This document shows, in pieces, positions 55,387-64,000 of a DNA stretch of 64,000 bases; within the stretch, counting starts at the first letter, position 1; every line of letters starts with the position of its first letter. Source of the stretch: Chrysomallon squamiferum. Its lineage: Eukaryota; Mollusca; Gastropoda; Neomphalida; Peltospiridae. The notes below the pieces were generated by a model. The model ran no database searches. It was given only the letters and a program-made list of their open reading frames with translations, and was not told the origin of the DNA. The position numbers were made by a program, and so were the translations under genes. The stretch covers positions 1,333,081-1,397,080 of the forward strand of contig CM022675.1 in NCBI GenBank assembly GCA_012295275.1, given 5' to 3'.

Positions 55387-56123
55387 TAAATATATATTAA
55401 TATCTACAGATAAATTATTACATGTATTAATGTCTGCATAGACAGTCTCTATAAATTACTTATTTATTGTTTGAGTGATTCGTCACTACAGTGAAATAAA
55501 ACTCTTACAAAACATTTGAACTCTGCAATTTAACTCCTTCATGACTGGAATTAAGGAGGACTAATAACTATTGTCTTTAAAAAACACAAAAAAACAACAA
55601 ACAACTACCCTGTCATGTAGCAGTGATTTGTGATTAAAAAAAAACTGTGATCAGGTTCACATCAGGAAGAAGAAAAGAGAAATACGTAACACTGATGAAT
55701 TTATCACATGCTCTGTTGTGACACATTATGTGTGTTGTGTGATTTGACACAAGTTGGTTGACAGATCAAGTCAGGATGACAGTAACTACAGCCAGCTGGA
55801 GATGGGTGTCAGTATGTTTAAAACTGTCCTCTCTTACTGTTCTGTTTGTAACAAGACAATGACCAGGCTGACCAGACCAGGGCTCTGAGTTTTCAGTTTG
55901 TGTCAGACACAAGTCTTAATGTCTGAAGTTAGATTGTGTGTGTGTGTAAATATGTACACCCAATACCCACCCTCACACACACCCCCCACTCATGTAAAAA
56001 GCCAAAATAAAACAAAACTTGGATGTGTGCTGAATATATTTAGACTCTTTCTTTCTACTGCTAAAACATACACAAGAAAATTAAGAATAAAGATTTACTG
56101 TATGGAAATGATACATTAGTGTT

Positions 56124-59100
56124 TTATGAGGACACAACAAACCTTTTTCTTCTGAAGAGCAAGCTGACAATGAACTGAGCGATGAAGGGCCAGGTGATGA
56201 GGAAGATGATTGTCTTCGTAGAGCAGTTGTCAAACAGCCACCATGACGGCTTCTTCTGCTAGAACAAACAAACGTGTAAAATCAGCCTCGTTTTCTCCTT
56301 TCTTTATTCAGAGAGAATCTAAACTTCACAAAACTCTGATGAACTAAAATTAACATCCACTTTTCACTACAATGTACATCTACTGTTTGTGTAGAGGTAA
56401 ACACAGACACACAGGTGTAAGAGTGTAAGTAAAATTACTTTGACTGGTTGTGTACAGGTAAACACAGACACACACGTTTTACAGGTAAGTTGTAAGTAAA
56501 AAATTACCTTGACTGGTTGTTTGTGTACAGGTAAACACACACACACACACTACGTGTAAGTTGTAAGGTTAAAAGACACTTTGACTGGCTGTGTACAGGT
56601 AAACACAGACACACACTGTTTGTGTAAGTTAACACAACACAAAATTACTTTGACTGGTTGTGTACAGGTAAACACAGACACATACATCTACTGTTTGTTG
56701 TACAGGTTAACAAGACAAAATTACTTTGACTGTTAGTGTACAGGTTAAACACACAGGTAGAGGTTAACACAGACACATAAGGTTAACACAGACACATTAC
56801 TATTTTGACTGTTAGTGTACAGGTAAACACACACACACTACTGTTTTGTAAGTTGTTTAATACAGGTTAAAATTACTTTGACTGGCTGTTTGTACAGGTT
56901 AAACACATACACACACACAGACAGTACTGTAAACACAAGTAAAATTATCTACTGTTTTTGACTGGCTGTGTACAGGTTTAAACACACACACACATCTACT
57001 GTTTGTGTAAGTTGTACTGTTTTAAAATTACTGTTTTGACTGGCTGTGTACAGGTAAAAACACACAGGTGTAAGTTGTAAGATTAAAATTACTTTGACTG
57101 GCTGTGTACAGGTAAACACAGACACACACTGTTTTGTGTAGAGGTAAGTTGTTTTACAGGTTAACACAGACAAAATTACTTTGACTGGCTGTGTACAGGT
57201 AAACACACAGGTGTAAGTGTGTAAGTTAACACAGACAAAATTACTTTGACTGGTTTGTGTACAGGTAAACACAGACACACAAATTACTTTGGTTGTTTGT
57301 GTACAGGTAAACACAGACACACAGGTGTAAAGTGTGTAAATAAAATTACTTTGACTGGTTGTTTGGTTGTTTGTGTACGGACTCCAAGGCCTCCAGTCTG
57401 TGTAGAGTAAACACACAGGTGAGTGTGTAAATAAAACGACTGGTTGTTACATAGGACTCCAAGGACTCCAGTCTGTCTAGAGCCGAGTGCACATCTTGTT
57501 GCAACCGCAGCAAGCGCTGTTATCTGTTTGTTCACGTCACGACCACCAAGCTCCCAGTCATCTTCCTCATCACAGAACAAACCTCTCTGTCCTCCTCTGT
57601 TAACTCCTTCAAATAAACCACAAGTATTTAAATATACATACATACATAGAGATACATACATAAACACACATTTACTATTTCAAATAAATCATTTCAAGTA
57701 TTTAAATATACATAAATACATATATATAAACACACATTTCCAAGCCTATACCATACAGTGTTAGTATGTTAGTCCAAGCCTATACCATACAGTGTTAGTA
57801 TGTTAGTCCAAGCCTACACCATAGTGTTAGTATGTTAGTCCAAACCTATACCATACAGTGTTAGTATGTTAATCCAAGCCTACACCATAGTGTTAGTATG
57901 TTAGTCCAAGCCTACACCATACAGTGTTAAAATGTTAGTCCAAACCTATACCATACAGTGTTAGTATGTTAGTCCAAACCTACACCATAGTGTTAGTATG
58001 TTAGTCCAAGCCTACACCATACAGTGTTAGTATGTTAGTCCAAGTTAGTATGTTAGTCCAAACCTACACCATAGTGTTAAAATGTTAGTCCAAACCTATA
58101 CCATACAGTGTTAGTATGTTAATCCAAGCCTACACCAGTGTTAGTATGTTAGTCCAAGCCTACACCATACAGTGTTAAAATGTTAGTCCAAACCTATACC
58201 ATACAGTGTTAGTATGTTAGTCCAAGCCTACACCATACAGTGTTAATATGTTAGTCCAAACCTATACCATACAGTGTTAGTATGTTAGTCCAAACCTATA
58301 CCATACAGTGTTAGTATGTTAGTCCAAGCCTACACCATACAGTGTTAATATGTTAGTCCAAACCTATACCATACAGTGTTAGTATGTTAGTCCAAACCTA
58401 TACCATACAGTGTTAGTATGTTAGTCCAAACCTATACCAGTGTTAGCATGTTAGTCCAAGCCCACACCATAGTGTTAGTATGTTAGTGCAGTTAACTTTG
58501 GGCTATACAGTGTTAGCATGTTAGTGTGTTAGTGAAAGAGGGTTACTTATAAAAATATCTTTCAGATAAAACTGGTGATGATAACCAATGCAAGCCAGTG
58601 ACATTCACTCCAGGAATCAGTCAGATTTTAGTGTTAAGTAATTCCTTCATTGAACAACAACAACAACAACAACACGCTAAACGTCACCACCCTCACCTCG
58701 CTCACCCCCTCTCGTCAGAATGGAGGCTCCGGCTCTCCTGCCCTGTGCCCCCCTGTCCAGCGCCCCCCCAGCCTCGCAGTAGGAGGAGCTGAGGTCGAGA
58801 GACTCGCTGGAGAAGTCGAGCTGACTGGTCGCGGATGTGTTGCCAGCGTCTCTCAGCGACGTGTTCACGAAGAGGCTGTCTGAGAGCACTCTGTCTGCTG
58901 TGAGCGCTGCCACGCCGTGAGCGCTCACGGGCGGTTTGTTGATGGGTGAGAAGTTGCCACTGGCGAGGTGCACGGTCTGGGTTTCGCTGAATCGGACGCG
59001 GTTGGTGACTTTGTTGCAGATCGGAGTCGAGGAGTTGACAGTTTCTTCTTCCAGCTGATGTTTGCCTGACGTCTGCTGCAAGGAAACACTTCAGTTACAC

Positions 59101-62100
59101 TGATTTATCAGTTACACTTCAGTTACACTGATTTATCATTTAAACTGCAGTTACACTGAATTATCATTTAAACTGCAGTTACACTGAATTATCAGTTACA
59201 CTTCAGTTACACTGATTTATCATTTAAACTGCTGTTACACTGATTTATCATTTAAACTGCTGTTACACTGATTTATCATTTACACTTCAGTTACACTGAT
59301 TTATCATTTAAACTGATTTATCATTTAAACTGATTTATCATTTAAACTGAATTATCATTTAAACTGATTTATCATTTAAACTGCTGTTACACTGAATTAT
59401 CATTTAAACTGCAGTTACACTGATTTATCATTTAAACTGATTTATCATTTAAACTGCTGTTACACTGCATTATCATTTAAACTGCAGTTATCATTTTAGT
59501 ATTAGCTGTACAGATAACATTAGATAAGTCTAGCAGCAAGGAAACACTTTGGTTATCATTGAATTATCATTTAAACTGCAGTTATCATTTTATTATTAGC
59601 TGTACATATAACTTTAGATAAGTCTAGCAGCAAGGAATATTTCATGTGCACCATCCCATATACAGGACAGTACAGAGCACAACCTCACTTATATCAGAGT
59701 TTAAGAGCACTGGGTAGAATGAGAATTAGCTCAATTGGTTAGCTAAGGGGAATTGATACTACAACCCACTGCACCTCAAGTGGAAACTGAGCTACATTCC
59801 ACTTCTGGCAGTAATTGAACAAAAATTTTAAAAAATTAAAATTGTTAAGGGATTATTGTTAAAGGAATTCACTAATATTTGTTTTGTAGTTAACAATATA
59901 AGACTTTATTACTGGAATAGGTTCATCCGAGGTGTCACAGAATTCTTCACTTTCAGTGTCACTCTCACTTATCTTCTGTTGTACTTCATTGACATCCTTG
60001 CCGACATCTACAACAAAACAAACTTCACTTGTAAGTTTAGAATTCTTACTGACATCTAGATAAAAACAAACTTCACTTGTAAGTTTAGAATTCTTACTGA
60101 CATCTAGATAAAAACAAACTTCACTTGTAAGTTTAAAATTCTTAGACATTACATCTAGATAAAACAAAATTCTTTAGTTTGACATCTAGATAAAAAGAAT
60201 TCTTACTGACATCTAGATAAAAACAAACTTCACTTGTAAGTTTAGAATTCTTACTGACATCTAGATAAAAACATACTTCACTTCTAAGTTTAGAATTCTT
60301 ACTGACATCTAGATAAAAACATACTTCAGTTGTATCAAGTAATAAATGATTTTAATTTACATTTGACACTGTTTACATATCCACACAATTTTCTGAGACA
60401 AAACACTGAACAACAAATACAGCAGACTTTTATTCTATCATAGTTTATGCCCATTAATTTATTAATTTATTTTTTCATTAATTCATTCGTTTGTTCATTC
60501 ATTCAGACATTAAAACACTCATTCTTGTTTTGTCCCAGTTCTTTAACTACTGTAAAATGTGTAGGACAAAGAAAAGTCTGATAAAAGTGAATACCATCAC
60601 CAGCTTCCTTTTCTTCCTTCTCTTCATCACTTTCTTCTTTATCTTCTTCGTCTTCCTTGTCTTCCTCAGTGTCCTCAACTTGTTGATCTTTATCAGAATT
60701 GTCAACATCGTGCACAACGTCACCGTTTGTCAACATGTTGATGTCCAGATGTTGATCAATAACTGTTGAGTGACTGAGACTTGAATCTGGATCTTTACAA
60801 AATATAACAATAACAATTAAAATAACAATAACAACAACAGTAGCAACAACAATAACAACAATAATGATGATGAAGATTATGCCATGAAATCTTAAAATGT
60901 ACGATTACTACAAACTGGAAAATATTAACTTTTATAATGTTTCAAACATAATCATTATCAAGTGAAGACAAAAAAAATAAAAATAAAAATAAAAATAAAA
61001 TAAAATAAAAAATAAAAAATCAACAACATCAACAATATTAATGATAACAATAAGAAAAACAATACTAGCAATACGAATGACAATAATAATCATAATTAAT
61101 AATAATAATGATGATAATAACAACAACAGTAAAATCTCTATAGCTGTCTGAAGGACTCTCTGATTTTGTGCAACATGATTTTTGTACAACTGTATGTGTA
61201 GGTTTGTATGTGCAACACACACATCCATGTTTGTACAGATGTGTTGAATGCATGCCTGTGTGTTGTTTAATTTAAAAAAATCTTGTCATTAAAGCAAGTG
61301 TTTAGTGGAATTGATTTCCTCATTTCAGTTAAGAATCTAAGCAAAGAAACTCACAGTCCATTTTAGAACAAAATGTAAAAATATGTGTGAAGTTGATGTT
61401 AATAATCCAACATGACATACACTCAAGTTCTTCTTTTGTCTCGTCTTCCAGCGAGGTTTTGGATTTCGATGGACTGCTGTCGTTTGAAAATGGCATCTTC
61501 TCTTCAACCATCTCGTAGAAGTCGCCCAGCGTCGACATAAAATCTGCAACCATCTGCGTCTGAGGCATCGTCTCAATTATCTGTGAAAGAAGGAGGCCAC
61601 TAAATTACAACTGTCTTAGAAAAGTCACCAGTCATTAAATTACAACTGTCTTAGAAAAATCACCAGTCATTAAATTACAACTGTGTTTGAAAAATCACCA
61701 GTCATTAAATTACAACTGTCTTAGAAAAATCACCAGTCATTAAATTACAACTGTCTTAGAAAAGTCACCAGTCATTAAATTACAACTGTGTTTGAAAAAT
61801 CACCAGTCATTAAATTACAACTGTGTTTGAAAAATCACCAGTCATTAAATTACAACTGTCTTAGAAAAATCACCAGTCATTAAATTACAACTGTCTTAGA
61901 AAAGTCACCAGTCATTAAATTACAACTGTCTTAGAAAAGTCACCAGTCATTAAATTACAACTGTCTTAGAAAAGTCACCAGTCATTAAATTACAACTGTC
62001 TTAGAAAAGTCACCAGTCATTAAATTACAACTGTGTTTGAAAAATCACCAGTCATTAAATTACAACTGTCTTAGAAAAATCACCAGTCATTAAATTACAA

Positions 62101-63808
62101 CTGTCTTAGAAAAGAAAAATCACCAGTCATTAAATTACAACTGTCTTAGAAAAATCACCAGTCATTAAATTACAACTGTCTTAGAAAAATCACCAGTCAT
62201 TAAATTACAACTGTCTTAGAAAAGTCACCAGTCATTAAATTACAACTGTCTTAGAAAAGTCACCAGTCATTAAATTACAACTGTCTTAGAAAAGTCACCA
62301 GTCATTAAATTACAACTGTCTTAGAAAAGTCACCAGTCATTAAATTACAACTGTCTTAGAAAAGTCACCAGTCATTAAATTACAACTGTCTTAGAAAAGT
62401 CACCAGTCATTAAATTACAACTGTCTTAGAAAAGTCACCAGTCATTAAATTACAACTGTCTTAGAAAAGTCACCAGTCATTAAATTACAACTGTCTTAGA
62501 AAAGTCACCAGTCATTAAATTACAACTGTCTTAGAAAAGTCACCAGTCATTAAATTACAACTGTCTTAGAAACGTCACCAGTCATTAAATTACAACTGTC
62601 TTAGAAAAATCACCAGTCATTAAATTACAACTGTCTTAGAAAAGTCACCAGTCATTAAATTACAACTGTCTTAGAAACGTCACCAGTCATTAAATTACAA
62701 CTGTCTTAGAAACGTCACCAGTCATTAAATTACAACTGTCTTAGAAAAATCACCAGTCATTAAATTACAACTGTCTTTGATAAGTCACCAGTCATTAAAT
62801 TACAACTGTCTTAGAAACGTCACCAGTCATTAAATTACAACTGTCTTAGAAACGTCACCAGTCATTAAATTACAACTGTCTTAGAAAAGTCACCAGTCAT
62901 TAAATTACAACTGTGTTTGAAACGTCACCAGTCATTAAAGTTAATCAAATCAAACAACAAACTGCCATCAACTATAAAATACTGTCAACTATTCAATTAC
63001 AAATATCTGAACTATGCTTTCATCAACTATTCAATTACAAATCTGTAAACAATACCTTGAAAGATTTGGGGTTGCTTTTGATAATGAGAGTATCATTAGA
63101 AATGTAGTATAATATTGTGTAAATTTTGCGTTAAATATGTAAATGTTGTGTTAAATATGTAAATTGTTGTGTTAAATATGTAAATGTTGTGTTAAATATG
63201 TAATTGTTGTCTGAAATATGTAAATGTTGTGTTAAATATGTAAATGTTGTGTGAAATGTGTACATTTTGTGTTAAATATGTAAACAGTGTGTTAAATATG
63301 TAAATATTGTGTTAAACAATGTGTAAATATTGTTTACCTGTTTTAACTCTTCCACATAGCTTGACATAGCTGTCTCTTTTGACATGTCACCCAGGTCATG
63401 CCACGCCTTCCTGCAATAATAACAATAACAATAACAATAACAATAACAATAATAAAAATAACAATAAACAACAATAACAGAAATAAATTAAACCATAACA
63501 AGAATTAAAAAAATAATAAAACAAAACAATGAACCTATACAACCATCAACAAAACTGTTGGCACAATGGTACTTAAAACTGACAAATGTCAAAGCTGTCA
63601 GAGAGTGGACTGTTTAATGCGAGCACAACGTACAACAGTAAACTTTTAAAAAGAAGAAGAAGCAGAAGTACTGGGTAAGTAACAAACCATTTCGCCCTGC
63701 CGACCATGTCCCAGAATCCAGGCTGCTGAATGTTGCACGGACCCTCGACTGCTTGTTTGTAGTACGAGTAGAATCGCAGCATCATCTCGTTAGAGGGCTG
63801 GAACGAGC
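56124..63808 (-). CDS. ACBD5: acyl-CoA-binding domain-containing protein 5 (ACBD5), 5' end beyond window
   Basis: Eight exons (minus): 63688-63808, 63338-63410, 61421-61580, 60595-60792, 59913-60007, 58697-59075, 57451-57606 and 56124-56258. The first two carry the ACBP core ([34 protein letters not shown]), whose Tyr/Lys residues bind acyl-CoA. Next comes IIETMP with FYEMVEEK, typical of ACBD5. A very acidic segment ([19 protein letters not shown]) follows, then [16 protein letters not shown], a coiled coil ([19 protein letters not shown]) and the tail anchor [10 protein letters not shown] plus [20 protein letters not shown]5 sits in the peroxisomal membrane, binds very-long-chain acyl-CoA and tethers peroxisomes to the ER. 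A segment like its FFAT region may lie in the acidic part (EEFCDTSDE). The coiled-coil exon changes frame near 57512-57525 (after VNKQI), probably an assembly error. The exon end is also partly duplicated at 57350-57397. Confidence 0.92.
56395..57445. repeat. minisatellite derived from ACBD5 exon end and its donor
   Basis: On the minus strand the units read ACACAACCAGTCAAAGTAATTTT followed by variable TTACACCTGTGTGTTTACCTGT (each quoted here as two adjacent pieces: ACACAACCAGTCAAA and GTAATTTT). About fifteen copies of variable length (about 55-110 bp). The piece before GTAATTTT matches the end of the duplicated exon at 57350-57397, so the array copies an exon end plus 5' splice site. Confidence 0.85.
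57350..57397 (-). pseudogene. duplicated copy of the end of the ACBD5 coiled-coil exon
   Basis: Minus-strand ACAG/ACTGGAGGCCTTGGAGTCC at 57397 repeats ACAG/ACTGGAGTCCTTGGAGTCC near 57470. The copy has an acceptor-like CTACACAG before it and a donor (CAGTCAAA/GTAATT) after it, and reads [16 protein letters not shown]. It could be a real alternative exon rather than a dead copy. Its linker resembles the spacer vertebrate ACBD5 has before the tail anchor. Confidence 0.5.
57755..58505. repeat. 34-bp minisatellite carrying TACTAAC on the minus strand
   Basis: About twenty units of GTCCAAGCCTACACCATAC plus AGTGTTAGTATGTTA, with shorter 29-bp variants. Most copies include GTTAGTA, which is TACTAAC in the sense of the ACBD5 transcript. 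The array starts about 150 bp upstream (minus sense) of the acceptor at 57607. Confidence 0.92.
59095..59500. repeat. about 30-bp minisatellite upstream of an ACBD5 exon
   Basis: Units of TTACACTGATTTATCATT plus TAAACTGCAG recur, alternating CTGCAG and CTGCTG, directly upstream (minus sense) of the acceptor of exon 58697-59075. Confidence 0.88.
59715..59800 (+). other. tRNA-like fragment (A-box), possible SINE relic
   Basis: TTAGCTCAATTGGTTAG at 59729-59745 matches the internal A-box of a tRNA promoter. The matching B-box (GGTTCGAATCC type) is not recognisable downstream, so this is at most a decayed tRNA-derived element. Confidence 0.3.
60008..60325. repeat. 47-bp minisatellite copying an ACBD5 splice acceptor
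   Basis: About six units of GACATCTAGATAAAAACA plus AACTTCACTTGTAAG and TTTAGAATTCTTACT. In transcript sense each unit reads TTTTTATCTAG/ATGTCAGTAAGAATTC, parallel to the genuine junction TTTTGTTGTAG/ATGTCGGCAAGG at 60007. Confidence 0.9.
61598..62936. repeat. 35-bp minisatellite, about 38 copies
   Basis: Units of GTCATTAAATTACAACTG plus TCTTAGAAAAGTCACCA repeat with a strict 35-bp period and only a few variants (AAAAAT, AAACGT, GTGTTTGA). It fills most of the intron upstream (minus sense) of exon 61421-61580. One unit has a 5-bp insertion near 62112. Confidence 0.97.
63110..63330. repeat. 20-bp TAAATGTTGTGTTAAATATG repeat
   Basis: About ten units lie just downstream (minus sense) of the donor of exon 63338-63410. 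Confidence 0.9.
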
Positions 63809-63960
63809 CTGTCAAACAGAACACAGTGTGTATACAGTGTGTGTGTGTGTGTGTGTGTGTTTGTAGTACGAGTAGAATTGCAGCATCATCTCGTTAGAGG
63901 GCTGGAACGAACCTGTCAAACAGAACACAGTGTGTATACAGTGTGTGTGTGTGTGTGTGT
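63755..63960. repeat. partial duplication of an ACBD5 exon start with its acceptor, plus (GT)n
   Basis: 63755-63855 and 63862-63960 are near-identical (GTTTGTAGTACGAGTAGAAT, then the acceptor region and GTGTGT). The outer copy retains the acceptor and 52 bases of exon but lacks the rest, so only 63688-63808 is a full exon. (GT)n tracts flank both copies and run to the window end. Confidence 0.9.
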
Positions 63961-64000
63961 GTGTGTGTACAGTGTGTGTGTGTGTGTGTGTGTGTGTTTG

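Larger units (their letters stand above)
51983..56123. other. intergenic between gene C and ACBD5; repeats only
   Basis: The region holds AAAT tracts, (CA)n at 53375-53475, a 35-bp repeat at 53925-54090 (units with AATCTGCTAATTATTGAAAT) and (AAAAT)n at 55262-55385. 55440-56120 is less repetitive and probably includes the ACBD5 3' UTR. No supported coding exon was found. Confidence 0.6.

Noticed and set aside
61598-62936. CRISPR-like array of 35-bp repeats
   Set aside because: The whole 35-bp unit is repeated without unique spacers, and it lies in an intron of a eukaryotic gene; it is a minisatellite.

Overview
This is nuclear DNA from an animal, not a bacterium. Genes are split by introns with GT-AG boundaries, nearly all non-coding space is microsatellite or minisatellite, and there is a vertebrate/lophotrochozoan-type TTAGGG array. 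The families present (contactin, 5-HT4-like amine receptors, ACBD5, a FAMeT domain joined to cadherin repeats) suggest a protostome invertebrate. A mollusc is my best guess, by inference only.

Layout. 388-3454 (+): the 3' end of a contactin, covering part of one and two complete FNIII domains plus the GPI-anchor tail. 7490-16429 (-): gene A, a single-pass receptor with signal peptide, FAMeT domain, cadherin repeats, Thr-rich stalk, TM and cytoplasmic tail. 19360-19692: interstitial telomere-like array. 20177-21052 (+): last exon of a protein with one C2HC zinc finger. 23308-24246, 27266-28216 and 29945-30946 (+): three intronless class A GPCRs in tandem, closest to 5-HT4/trace-amine type receptors. 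31434-46186 (-): gene B, a larger paralogue of gene A with an S/T/Q/P repeat stalk, an SEA-like module and a 580-residue tail with several YxN motifs. 49134-51982 (-): a small secreted protein, possibly BRICHOS-like. 56124-63808 (-): ACBD5, a tail-anchored peroxisomal acyl-CoA-binding protein, whose 5' end lies beyond the window.

Genes A and B are head-to-tail paralogues on the minus strand, and the four plus-strand genes lie between them. I rebuilt both exon by exon from splice consensus, phase and mutual alignment. They share the order signal peptide, FAMeT, cadherin repeats, O-glycosylation-type stalk, TM and long disordered tail. This looks like an adhesion/signalling receptor family, and it is the most likely candidate for an undescribed system here.

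Two other patterns stand out. First, several minisatellites lie against exon borders and repeat splice signals (acceptor, donor, or TACTAAC branch-point words). Second, several coding exons are interrupted by one-base shifts, mostly in short homopolymers, which look more like assembly errors than decay.
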